From the NCBI GenBank assembly GCA_050303815.1, contig JBNLCM010000138.1, forward strand, positions 1-48,128: DNA of 48,128 bases, written 5' to 3'. Source of the stretch: Cognatazoarcus sp050303815 (GTDB lineage Bacteria > Pseudomonadota > Gammaproteobacteria > Burkholderiales > Rhodocyclaceae). The position numbers and the translations under genes were made by a program. Below the pieces are notes generated by a model that was not told the origin of the DNA, ran no database searches, and worked only from the letters and a program-made list of their open reading frames with translations. Of the stretch, positions 36,450 through 44,696 are shown piece by piece; within the stretch, counting starts at the first letter, position 1, and every line of letters begins with the position of its first letter.

Positions 36450-37151
36450 TCAGGCGGCCAGCCGCAACCCGCTCTCCAGCTTGGCGCGGTCCGCACCCGA
36501 GAGATGCGGGCCCACCTCGGCCAGCAAGGCCTCGAACGCCGTCGGCGGCAGATTCTCGGCCAGCGGGGCGAGCAGCGTCAGACGCTCCGCGGGCGACATC
36601 GCCGGCACCATCCAGCGCAGCGCCAGCGACATCTCGGCGGGGCTCAACAGGGCGTGGATGCGCGACTCGATCTCCACCAGCTCGGCATCCGAATAGAGGC
36701 CCCACAGGCAGTCGTTGTGCTCGGTCTCCTCGTGGTGCATGTGCTGGAAGCTCTCGCCCACGAACAAGGCCAGCATGCGGTACAGGCGCAGCGCTGCCCG
36801 TAGCCGGGCGCAGGACTGGCCGGCGCGCACCTCGGCTACCTGCGCGCGCAGGATCGAGATCGACATCGCGTGCTCGCCGTGCTCCCGCGCCACGGCCTCG
36901 GTGGCGCCGGGCTGGCGCGCCTCCATGGCCGGATGGATCACCGCGTTCTCGTGCTCGAGGTGGCCGCTGCAGAACGACAGCAGCAGCTCGACGCCGTCGA
37001 GCGTCTCGGCCAGCGCCGCTTCGTCTTCGGTATCCACCCGCCCGAGGCGGGACAAGGTCTCGCACATGAAGGCCCGCAGGCCCTTGTGGATGCCCACATA
37101 CATGTCATAGCGGGGCGGGCGGACGGTCGTGGGTGTGCGCAGGAAGCTCAT
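36450..37151 (-). CDS. Hemerythrin-like (HHE) domain protein
   Basis: This 233-residue protein has a four-helix bundle with the di-iron ligand pattern: an early histidine in GIHKGLRAF, H-x3-E-type residues in SGHLEHENAVIHPAME, histidines in REHGEHAM, and HMHHEETEHND. Such proteins bind O2 or NO or protect iron centres. A C-terminal extension of about 80 residues (from ALLSPAEMSLALRWMVP) resembles the second domain of some HHE proteins. ATG 37151 begins the domain. It is followed by the end of the GAF protein gene 7 bases away (convergent) and preceded by a cytochrome c gene on the same strand, so it may belong to an O2/NO response set. Confidence 0.85.
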   Translation of the reverse strand: MSFLRTPTTVRPPRYDMYVGIHKGLRAFMCETLSRLGRVDTEDEAALAETLDGVELLLSFCSGHLEHENAVIHPAMEARQPGATEAVAREHGEHAMSISILRAQVAEVRAGQSCARLRAALRLYRMLALFVGESFQHMHHEETEHNDCLWGLYSDAELVEIESRIHALLSPAEMSLALRWMVPAMSPAERLTLLAPLAENLPPTAFEALLAEVGPHLSGADRAKLESGLRLAA

Positions 37152-37201
37152 GGTCGGGTCTCTCTCTCGGTCGGATGGGGTGTCGGGGCGTGGGGGTGGG
37201 G

Positions 37202-37699
37202 TCAGCGCGCGGCACTGAGCGTGGTGGCGGTGGGCGGCTGCGGCACGAACACGAAGTGCGGCGTCGGGATCGGCTGCCCCGGCGCCACCGCGTCCGGCGC
37301 CGCCACGCCGGCGGGGCCGAGCTGCCTGAGGTAGCGGTACACCGCCCTCAGGTCGTCGTCGGTCATGGCCTGCAGGGCGCTCCAGGGCATCGGGGGACGA
37401 CCGCCCGCTCGCACGCGGGAGATCCATGCCCCCTCCTCCGCGGTGCTGGCCTGCAGGCGCAGGTTGGCCGGATAGCTCACCCCCCACGGCCCGCTGAAGC
37501 CGACCGGTGCGCCGACCAGGCGCTCGGACTCGGGCACCGCCTCGCCGCGCTGGGCATATCCCGGGGTATGGCAGTCGTTGCAGCCACCGACCGCGATCAG
37601 GTAGCGGCCGCGCTCGGCAGCCGGGTCGGCAGCGCCCGCCTGGCCCATGGCACAGGCGAGCAGCGCAGTGGTGAGGATGAAGGCGCGAGGGGTGTTCAT
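37202..37699 (-). CDS. Periplasmic monoheme cytochrome c
   Basis: This 165-residue protein has a signal peptide ending MGQAGA (about residue 23), then a class I cytochrome c domain with heme motif C40-N-D-C43-H44 and a likely axial methionine in GGRPPMPW. The C-terminal helix is DDDLRAVYRYLRQLG, followed by a Pro-rich tail. It resembles the small cytochromes that accept electrons from periplasmic dehydrogenases. ATG 37699 gives a normal signal peptide, while upstream codons in this frame do not. It is 50 bases upstream of the hemerythrin gene in the same direction. Confidence 0.88.
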   Translation of the reverse strand: MNTPRAFILTTALLACAMGQAGAADPAAERGRYLIAVGGCNDCHTPGYAQRGEAVPESERLVGAPVGFSGPWGVSYPANLRLQASTAEEGAWISRVRAGGRPPMPWSALQAMTDDDLRAVYRYLRQLGPAGVAAPDAVAPGQPIPTPHFVFVPQPPTATTLSAAR

Positions 37700-38250
37700 G
37701 TCAGTCTCCGTAGCTGGGGTGCCGCTCATGTCGGGTGTTCCACGGGGGCCGGCCGTGCGGCGAAGGCGGCCGGCCCCTGGTGGCAACGGTTCGCCGGCCC
37801 TCGCGACGCAGGCCTGGGTGCGGGCCATGCCCGCCGAGAGGTCCTCTCCGCGCGGCATCCACCCTGCCACCGACCATCCGGCTCGTCGCCGGGCGTCCGG
37901 GTCCGGCGACCGGACCATGGGAGTCGAGACTACGGATCGCCCGTCGCCGGCGCTCTTAAGACTTCATTCACCAATCGCTAAAAGATTGCTAAGGGGCGCC
38001 GCCGCGCGCCGGGCCCTGCCCGGCGGCCCGCTCGCGCCCATGCCTTCCGCATCGCGGCAATCGCCCGGCACGGGCGGAAGTGGCAATTTCGCCCACCCCG
38101 ATTGGTTGGTTTCAGCCTAGGAATACGCGAGCCCATTTCTTAGAGTTGCGCCTCGCGAGCACGCCGCACTGCCGCTTGCTCACCACGGCACAGGCAGCGC
38201 GCCCCAAGACCCGGGCCGGCCGAGCCCCCACGCAAACCTGTGAGACTGCC
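37700..38250. promoter_or_regulatory. Divergent intergenic region between cytochrome c and thiolase genes
   Basis: No gene is seen in these 551 bases. A tandem pair ATCGCTAA (37974-37981) and ATTGCTAA (37985-37992), offset by exactly 11 bases, lies in an AT-rich patch and could be a tandem operator. Another AT-rich patch at about 38086-38150 precedes the thiolase gene and may hold its promoter, without clear boxes. Confidence 0.4.
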
Positions 38251-39444
38251 ATGCAAAAAGACCCGATTGTCATCGCCTCCGTCGCCCGCACGCCGATCGG
38301 CGGCCTGCAGGGTGCCTTCGCCACCATGACCGCGCCGCAGCTGGGCGGCGTCGCCATCCGTGCCGCGGTCGAGCGCGCCGGTATCGGCGCCGCAGCGATC
38401 GAGGAGCTGATCTTCGGTTGCGTGCTGCCGGCCGGCGTCGGCCAGGCGCCGGCCCGCCAGGCCGCGCTGAACGGCGGCCTGCCCCTCGCCGCCGGATGCA
38501 CCACGGTCAACAAGGTGTGCGGGTCCGGCATGAAGGCCACGATGATCGCCCACGATCTGCTGCTGGCGGGCAGCGCGCAGGTCATGATCGCCGGTGGCAT
38601 GGAATCGATGAGCAACGCGCCCTACCTGCTGCCCAAGGCTCGCGCCGGCTACCGCCTCGGCCACGGACACCTGCTCGACCACATGTTCTTCGACGGCCTC
38701 GAAGATGCCTACAGCCCGGAAACGCGGGGGCGCCTGATGGGTACCTTTGCCGAGGATTGCGCGTCCCGCTATGGCTTCACCCGCTCGCAGCAGGACGAGT
38801 TCGCGATCCAGTCGCTGACCCGCGCCCAGGCGGCGATCGAGGACGGCAGCTTCGCGTGGGAGGTCGCGCCGGTCCCGGTGGCCACGCGTGGCGGCGAAAC
38901 CTGCGTCGCCACGGACGAGCAGCCCGGCAATGCCCGCCTCGACAAGATTCCGACCCTGAAGCCGGCCTTCCGCAAGGACGGCACCGTAACGCCGGCCAAC
39001 TCCAGCTCGATCTCCGATGGCGCTGCCGCGCTGGTGCTGATGCGTCGTTCGGTGGCGGAACGGCTCGGCGCCTCGCCGCTGGCGACGATCGTAGGCCACA
39101 GCACCCACGCCGACGCCCCGCATCTGTTCCCGACGGCGCCGGTCGGTGCGATCCACGGGATGCTCGACAAGGCCGGCTGGTCGGTCGGCGACGTCGATCT
39201 GTGGGAGATCAACGAGGCCTTCGCGGTCGTGACGATGGCGGCGATGCGGGATCTGGGCCTGCCCCACGACCGCGTCAATATTCACGGTGGCGCCTGCGCG
39301 CTGGGCCACCCCATCGGTGCATCCGGTGCGCGCATCCTGGTGACCCTGATCGGCGCACTGAAAAAGACCGGCGGCCGCCGCGGCATCGCGAGCCTGTGCA
39401 TCGGCGGCGGCGAAGCGACCGCCCTTGCCGTCGAGATGCTCTGA
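38251..39444 (+). CDS. Thiolase (acetyl-CoA C-acetyltransferase type)
   Basis: Thiolases cleave 3-ketoacyl-CoA with CoA or condense two acetyl-CoA. The 397-residue protein has the catalytic nucleophile C90 (NKVCGSGMKA), H353 in GGACALGHPIGASGA and C383 in ASLCIGGGEATA, with NEAFA at 321-325. All three motifs of a working degradative or biosynthetic thiolase are intact, and length is typical (about 393). It is the first gene of a plus-strand set with enoyl-CoA hydratase and a CoA-transferase, indicating breakdown of a short acyl-CoA or dicarboxylate. Confidence 0.93.
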   Translation: MQKDPIVIASVARTPIGGLQGAFATMTAPQLGGVAIRAAVERAGIGAAAIEELIFGCVLPAGVGQAPARQAALNGGLPLAAGCTTVNKVCGSGMKATMIAHDLLLAGSAQVMIAGGMESMSNAPYLLPKARAGYRLGHGHLLDHMFFDGLEDAYSPETRGRLMGTFAEDCASRYGFTRSQQDEFAIQSLTRAQAAIEDGSFAWEVAPVPVATRGGETCVATDEQPGNARLDKIPTLKPAFRKDGTVTPANSSSISDGAAALVLMRRSVAERLGASPLATIVGHSTHADAPHLFPTAPVGAIHGMLDKAGWSVGDVDLWEINEAFAVVTMAAMRDLGLPHDRVNIHGGACALGHPIGASGARILVTLIGALKKTGGRRGIASLCIGGGEATALAVEML

Positions 39445-39455
39445 CCACCAGCCGT

Positions 39456-39475
39456 GCGCCGGCTGCGGCCGGCGC
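39456..39475 (+). other. Intercistronic hairpin after thiolase gene
   Basis: GCGCCGGC (39456-39463) pairs with GCCGGCGC (39468-39475) around a 4-base loop TGCG. It lies 11 bases past the thiolase stop and has no T tract. It may stabilise the thiolase mRNA or reduce read-through into the broken hydratase gene. Confidence 0.45.
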
Positions 39476-39537
39476 GCCAACCGGACGGTGTCGCCCCATC
39501 GTCCGCCATTCACCGACCGCCGCCCCCGGAGGCAGAC

Positions 39538-40314
39538 ATGCGCTTTGACAACATTCGGATCGAGACCCACGGCAAGGTGGGACTCGTGACCCTCGACCGC
39601 CCGAAGCAGCTCAACGCGCTCAGCGACGCCCTGATGGACGAGCTGGGCGAGGCGCTGGACGCCTTCGAGGCCGACGCCACGATCGGCTGCATCGTCATCA
39701 CCGGTTCGGACAAGGCCTTCGCCGCCGGCGCGGACATCGCCGGCATGGCCTAGTTCGACTACATGGCGGCCTATCGGGGCGACTACATCACCCGCAACTG
39801 GGAACGCATCAAGACCTGCCGCAAGCCGGTGATCGCCGCAGTTGCGGGCTTCGCACTGGGCGGTGGGTGCGAACTGGCGATGATGTGCGACATGATCTTC
39901 GCCGCCGATACCGCGCGCTTCGGACAACCGGAGATCAAGCTCGGCGTGCTGCCTGGCGCGGGCGGCACGCAGCGCCTGCCGCGTGCCGTCGGCAAGGCCA
40001 AGGCGATGGACATGTGCCTGACTGCCCGCCTGATGGACGCGGCGGAAGCCGAACAGGCGGGCCTCGTCGCGCGGGTTTTCCCGGCCGATCGTCTGCTCGC
40101 CGAGACCCTGGCGGTGGCCGCGACCATCGCCGGCTTCTCGCTGCCCGTCGTGATGATGGTGAAGGAGTCGGTCAACCGGGCATTCGAGAGCAGCCTTCAG
40201 GAAGGCCTGCTGTTCGAGCGGCGCGCCTTCCACGCCGCGTTCTCGCTGGCCGACCAGAAGGAAGGCATGGCCGCCTTCCTCGCCAAGCGCACGCCCGAAT
40301 TCACAGACCGCTGA
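39538..40314 (+). pseudogene. Enoyl-CoA hydratase gene interrupted by an in-frame TAG
   Basis: The frame 39538-40314 encodes a crotonase-family protein of normal length (about 258 residues) apart from a TAG at 39751-39753, codon 72. Both sides match the family without a gap. Before the stop lie LVTLDRPKQLNALSDALMDEL and the first oxyanion-hole segment KAFAAGADIAGM. After it lie DYMAAYRGDYI, the second oxyanion segment ALGGGCELAMMCD with the first catalytic Glu, and the PEIKLGVLPGAGGTQRLPR motif with the second. One base change (for example AAG or CAG to TAG) explains it. Other genes here end in TAG (TRAP permease, CoA-transferase), so TAG is a normal stop. A restart at ATG 39763 would lack the first oxyanion loop. 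A GGAGG ribosome site precedes 39538. Confidence 0.85.
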
Positions 40315-40347
40315 GCCGACATCACCGCCCACCGCAGGAAGACATCC

Positions 40348-41643
40348 ATGTCCCATCAATCCGAGTATCAGAGCAAGCGGATGCACGCCGCCGAAGCCGT
40401 GCGGCAGGTCCGCGACGGCGACATGATCGTCGTGCCCACTGGCGTCGGCGAGCCGCCCGCCCTGCTGAGCGCACTGTCCGAACAGCGGCGCGACTTCCAC
40501 GACGTGCAGGTCGCCCAGATCCTGCCGCTGCGCAAGTACGGCTACTTTGACGAGGAGACCGCCGCGCACGTGCGCCACTGCGCCTATTTCTTCGGCGGAC
40601 CGTCGCGCCCCGGCGGCCAGGCCGGCTGGATCGACTACGTGCCCGCCTATTTCTCCGAGTTGCCGACGCTGATCGAGCGTGGCCAGTTGCCGGCCGACGT
40701 GGTGTTCGCGATGGCGTCGCCCATGGACGCGCACGGCTACTTCTCGATCAGCCTGGCCGCCGACTACACGATGGCGGCCATCGCCCGTGCCCGCGCGGTG
40801 GTGCTCGAGGTGAACCCCCACGTGCCCTTCGCCAACGGCCAGTGCCATGTCCATGTGTCGCAGGTCAGCGCCCTGGTCGAATCCGAGGAGCCGGTCCTGG
40901 AAGTCGGCCTGCCGACGATCGGCCCGGTGCAGGAGGCAATCGGCCAGTATGTGGCCGACATGATCCCCGACGGCGCCACGCTGCAGATCGGCTACGGCGC
41001 GATCCCCGATGCCGTGGTGATGCAGCTCACGCACAAGAAGGACCTCGGCGTGCATACGGAGATGATCGGCGACGGCATCATGACCCTGGTCGAATCCGGT
41101 GCCGTCACCAACCGCCGCAAGAACGTCAACCGCGGCAAGATGCTGGCGACCTTTGCCCTCGGCTCGAACCGGCTGTACCGCTTCATGGACCGCAACCCGG
41201 CGGTGGAGATGCACCCGGTGAACGTCACCAACGACCCCTACCTCGCCGGCCAGAATGACCGCCTGGTCTCGATCAACGCCAGCATGCAGGTCGACCTGAT
41301 CGGCCAGTGCGGCTCCGAGAGCCTGGGCCACACGCCCTACTCCGGCACGGGCGGGCAGGCGGACTTCGTCCGCGCGGCCAACCGCTCCCGCGATGGCAAG
41401 TCGTTCATCGTGCTGCCCTCGACCGCCAAGACCAACTCGATCTCGCGCATCGTGCCGACCCTGACGCCGGGCACCCATGTCACCACCAGCAAGAACGACG
41501 TCGATTACGTGGTCACCGAGCATGGCGTCGCGCAGCTGCGCGGAAAGACCGCCAAGCAGCGCGCCGAGGCCCTGATCGCCATCTCCCATCCCGACTTCCG
41601 CCCCGAGCTGAGGGACGCCGCCCGGGCCATGAAGCTGCTGTAG
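40348..41643 (+). CDS. Acetyl-CoA hydrolase/CoA-transferase family protein
   Basis: Family I-type acyl-CoA:carboxylate CoA-transferases of the 4-hydroxybutyrate/butyrate type move CoA from one acid to another through a glutamyl thioester. The 431-residue protein has the expected catalytic E238 in GVHTEMIGDG and the CoA-site loop GTGGQADF near 334-341. Length is typical. It follows the hydratase by 33 bases in the same direction. It probably activates the carboxylate substrate of this pathway using acetyl-CoA; true hydrolase activity is possible but less likely. A GC-rich hairpin lies 12 bases after the stop. Confidence 0.9.
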   Translation: MSHQSEYQSKRMHAAEAVRQVRDGDMIVVPTGVGEPPALLSALSEQRRDFHDVQVAQILPLRKYGYFDEETAAHVRHCAYFFGGPSRPGGQAGWIDYVPAYFSELPTLIERGQLPADVVFAMASPMDAHGYFSISLAADYTMAAIARARAVVLEVNPHVPFANGQCHVHVSQVSALVESEEPVLEVGLPTIGPVQEAIGQYVADMIPDGATLQIGYGAIPDAVVMQLTHKKDLGVHTEMIGDGIMTLVESGAVTNRRKNVNRGKMLATFALGSNRLYRFMDRNPAVEMHPVNVTNDPYLAGQNDRLVSINASMQVDLIGQCGSESLGHTPYSGTGGQADFVRAANRSRDGKSFIVLPSTAKTNSISRIVPTLTPGTHVTTSKNDVDYVVTEHGVAQLRGKTAKQRAEALIAISHPDFRPELRDAARAMKLL

Positions 41644-42183
41644 CGCGGCCTCGCGCCGGCCCCCGGCCCGGGGTCCGGCACAGCCGGCGACCGCACGGTT
41701 TCGCCGGCCTGTCGAATCCGGCGTGCCCGCCGGGCGACCGGACCGAGGGCGCCGGCGACCAGGGTCGGCCCCCCCATGCCGCCGTGCTCGGCGCGGGCGA
41801 GCCCCCCGAGCAGGCGACCTGCGCCGAGCCACATCCCATGCCTGCCGACGCGGGCGCGTGCCCTTGGCCGCCGCCCGGTCAGCCGCCCTGCATCGCGCCC
41901 CCATGCGATGCGCCGCCCCTCCCGTTCCGAACCGCAGCATGGCGTGCCGCTGAAGAGGCCGACGCCATGGCCATCCGGTCCATCGCCAATCGATTTCGAT
42001 GGCCCGATACCACCGGTCCAACCTGCCTGCAGGCACGGCGCCGGCGCTGGGACGCCTGGCCAACGCACGCTCCGCCGCCTGCGCCGAAAGGCATTTGAAA
42101 GCCGTTTGGCCTGAAATGCGCCCCGACCGGGACGCCAACCGCTCCCCGGTGACATTCCACAAAAACCCGTCGAGGAGCATCCC
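41644..42183 (+). promoter_or_regulatory. 540-base gap with hairpin, upstream of second porin gene
   Basis: No gene is seen. Just after the CoA-transferase stop, GCCGG-C-CCCCG pairs with CGGGG-T-CCGGC (41655-41679, one mismatch, 3-base loop) as a possible terminator without T tract. The right part should hold the porin promoter; an AGGAGCAT ribosome site precedes ATG 42184. Open frames here are antisense or composition noise. Confidence 0.5.
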
Positions 42184-43227
42184 ATGCAAACGAGATTCGC
42201 CATCGCGGCCGTCGCCGCCACCCTGGCCGCATCGTCCGCGCTCGCCCAGAGCAACGTCACGATCTACGGCCTGATCGATCTGAACCTGGTCCGCGAGTGG
42301 TCTGACAACAGCACCTTCCAGGGCGTGGGCCACTCGGAACTGAACGGCTCGCGCTGGGGCCTGAAGGGCGAAGAGGACCTCGGCGGGGGCAACAAGGCGC
42401 TGTTCGTCCTCGAGTCCGGCTACAGCCCGGCCGACGGTTCGCAGCAGCAAGGGGGCCGCCTGTTCGGTCGCCAATCCTTCGTGGGCCTGCAGGGCGGCTG
42501 GGGCCGCGTGACGATCGGCCGCCAGTATTCGCCGGCCTTCTCGGCCATCGATGCGTTCGATGCCACCGGCAGCGCGGCCCACTCGGTCGGCCTGCTCTCC
42601 CGCAAGGCCGGCGCGGTGCGCCCGGCCTACGTCACCCGCTTCGACAACATGGTCAAGTACCGCTCGCCGAATGTCTCCGGCTTCGAGGCCGACCTCGCCT
42701 ACTGGTGGGGGCAGCAGAACACCTCCAGTGATTCGGATGTGCGCAAGGAAGGCGATGGCGGTGCCGTGGCGGTCTACTACAAGAACGGACCGATCGCCGC
42801 ATCGGCCGTGACCCAGCACCTCTATCGCGACGCCACCGGCGGCAAGGTGCGCACCAGCGGCCTGGGCTTCTCCTACGACTTCGGGCCCGCCAAGGCCTAC
42901 CTGGCCTACACCCAGGACATGGAGAGCGGCAGCCAGGGCAATGGCAAGGCGCGCACCTATGACATCAGCGCGGAGATCAAGGCCGGCGCGGCCGGCACCG
43001 TGGCGGTGTCCTATGCCAACCGCAACGAAGACGACGGCGCCGCCAGCGAGGACGCCTACGGCTGGTCGCTGTACTACATGCACGCCCTCTCCAAGCGCAC
43101 CACCGCCTATGCCGGCTACTCGAAGCTCTTCAACAAGGACAACGCCAACTACGGACTCGAGTTCATGACCCCGCCGGCGGGCGAGGATCCGCAAGCGATC
43201 ATGGTGGGCATGCGCCACAAGTTCTGA
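42184..43227 (+). CDS. General (porin_4 type) outer-membrane porin
   Basis: This 347-residue protein has a signal peptide ending ASSALAQ (cleavage after about residue 21), a mature start SNVTIYGLIDLNLV, and the betaproteobacterial porin hallmarks LKGEEDLGGGNKALFVLESGY and RLFGRQSFVGLQG. The final phenylalanine in MRHKF is the outer-membrane sorting signal. It is flanked by acyl-CoA genes and followed by a strong terminator, so it may be its own transcript. Substrate selectivity cannot be read from sequence. Confidence 0.93.
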   Translation: MQTRFAIAAVAATLAASSALAQSNVTIYGLIDLNLVREWSDNSTFQGVGHSELNGSRWGLKGEEDLGGGNKALFVLESGYSPADGSQQQGGRLFGRQSFVGLQGGWGRVTIGRQYSPAFSAIDAFDATGSAAHSVGLLSRKAGAVRPAYVTRFDNMVKYRSPNVSGFEADLAYWWGQQNTSSDSDVRKEGDGGAVAVYYKNGPIAASAVTQHLYRDATGGKVRTSGLGFSYDFGPAKAYLAYTQDMESGSQGNGKARTYDISAEIKAGAAGTVAVSYANRNEDDGAASEDAYGWSLYYMHALSKRTTAYAGYSKLFNKDNANYGLEFMTPPAGEDPQAIMVGMRHKF

Positions 43228-43274
43228 TCGATCCCCCTCCTCTTGGCACGCCTCCCGTTGCGCGCCAGGTTCCG

Positions 43275-43301
43275 CCCCGGCCACCGGCCGGGGTTTTTTT
43301 T
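43275..43301 (+). terminator. Rho-independent terminator after second porin gene
   Basis: A perfect 8-base stem CCCCGGCC/GGCCGGGG with 3-base loop ACC (43275-43293) is followed at once by eight T residues (43294-43301). It begins 48 bases after the porin stop. This is the clearest terminator in the window, and it implies that the ACL-like genes downstream have their own promoter in 43302-43383. Confidence 0.93.
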
Positions 43302-43383
43302 CGCTGCATTGCCGCACTGAAAGTCGATCGAAAGCCGAGCTGCGAAGAATGCTTCCCAGCCCCCTCACCCCAGGAGACCCCCC

Positions 43384-44670
43384 ATGAATCTCACCGGAAT
43401 GCTGCACGGCGCCCGCCTGCTGGATTTCGTCGGCTTTCCCGCCGCGGAAGTGCTCGGCCCGGACGCCAGCGAAGACCAGATCCGTCACATGATCGAGCGC
43501 CACGGCTCGGTCTTCGTCAAACCCGTCTTCAAGGGCGGCGTCGGCAAGAAGGGCAAGTCCGGCCTGATCGGACGGGCCTCGGATCTGAAGCACGCGCTGG
43601 CCGAAAAGGAGCGCCTGTACTTCGTCGAGCACCACCACGGCAACCAGATCGCCAAGGCCAACGGCGTGACCTTCGAAGCCGCAGTGCCGGCGGAACACGA
43701 GATCTACTTCTCGCTGTCGGTGTCGACCCACTTCCGCGCGCCGACCATGACCCTCACGCACAAGGGTGGCGTGGATATCGAGGAGCTGGACGAAGCCCAC
43801 ATCGCCCGCATCCCCTTCGATGCGCTGACCGGCCTGAAGGCCTTCGTCGTCGCCAATGCGCTGACCGACATCGGCGCGCCCCCGGAGATCATCTCGCCGC
43901 TGGTGCAGCAATTGCCCAAGCTGTGGGAGCTGTACCACGACTTCGGCATGACCGCGCTCGAGCTCAACCCCATTCGCATGCGCCCCGACCGTCGCGGCAG
44001 GCTCACGCCCGTCGCCTGTGACTTCAAGTGCGGCTTCGACCGCGACGACGCCCGCTGGCACCGCCTGAACCTGCCCGACCACCTGTTCACCGCCGACACC
44101 TCGGACTTCGAGCAGGAGATCAACCAGCTGCGCACCCACCAGGGTCAGAGCGACGTGTATGTGATCAACGAACGGGGCACGATCCTGGCGCCGACCTTCG
44201 GCGGCGGCGCCAACTCGCTGGTGACCGAGATGCTCGGCGACGACGCGATCATCTCGTCCGACTTCGGCGGCAACCCACCCTACGAAAAGATGAAATCGGT
44301 CGCGGCGATCTGCTTCAAGCACTGGCTCGCGCAGAGCCATGTCCTGTTCGTGATCGGTGGCAAGTCGAACAACACGGACATCTTCGAAACCTTCCGCGCC
44401 ATGGCCGACGCACTGCGCGAGCACTTCAGCAAGCACGGGCCGATCCCGCTGTTCGTGGTGGTCGGCCGCGGCGGCCCGAACCTGGTGCGCGGCATGGGCG
44501 TCTTCCGGGACACCTGCGAGGCACTCGGCCTGCCCTACCGCATCTTCGGCTTCGACTCGGCGATGAGCGAGGTCATCGACTACGCGCGCCGCATCAACGA
44601 CTGGATGAAGGCCGGCGGCCGGGAAGAGATCGCCGCCCGCCTCGGCATCGCCCCGGCCCTTGCCGCCTGA
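43384..44670 (+). CDS. ATP-citrate-lyase/succinyl-CoA synthetase beta-like subunit (ATP-grasp)
   Basis: This 428-residue protein has an N-terminal ATP-grasp domain (about 1-240: VFVKPVFKGGVGKKGKSGL, ALELNPIRM with metal-binding Glu/Asn) and a C-terminal flavodoxin-like CoA-ligase domain (about 250-428: PTFGGGANSLVTEM, SSDFGGNPPYEKM, VVGRGGPNLVRGMG). This is the layout of the small subunit of two-subunit ATP-citrate lyase (AclB) or of SucC. With the large subunit encoded 26 bases downstream, it would use ATP to form an acyl-phosphate and then an acyl-CoA. The acid substrate is unknown. It follows a terminator and an AGGAGA ribosome site, so it opens a new transcription unit. Confidence 0.85.
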   Translation: MNLTGMLHGARLLDFVGFPAAEVLGPDASEDQIRHMIERHGSVFVKPVFKGGVGKKGKSGLIGRASDLKHALAEKERLYFVEHHHGNQIAKANGVTFEAAVPAEHEIYFSLSVSTHFRAPTMTLTHKGGVDIEELDEAHIARIPFDALTGLKAFVVANALTDIGAPPEIISPLVQQLPKLWELYHDFGMTALELNPIRMRPDRRGRLTPVACDFKCGFDRDDARWHRLNLPDHLFTADTSDFEQEINQLRTHQGQSDVYVINERGTILAPTFGGGANSLVTEMLGDDAIISSDFGGNPPYEKMKSVAAICFKHWLAQSHVLFVIGGKSNNTDIFETFRAMADALREHFSKHGPIPLFVVVGRGGPNLVRGMGVFRDTCEALGLPYRIFGFDSAMSEVIDYARRINDWMKAGGREEIAARLGIAPALAA

Positions 44671-44696
44671 CGCCGCAAACCCACAGGAGAACTCCC

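Noticed and set aside
39751..39753. Programmed amber read-through or pyrrolysine/selenocysteine-type recoding in the hydratase gene
   Set aside because: TAG ends other genes normally in this window, the residue lies outside the known catalytic positions, and no recoding structure was noticed downstream; a simple nonsense change is more likely.
38140..44436. A minus-strand open frame of about 2100 codons
   Set aside because: It runs antisense to thiolase, hydratase, CoA-transferase, porin and ligase genes that have clear family motifs and ribosome sites. Long antisense frames are common in GC-rich coding DNA, and its translation is low-complexity with no recognisable domain.
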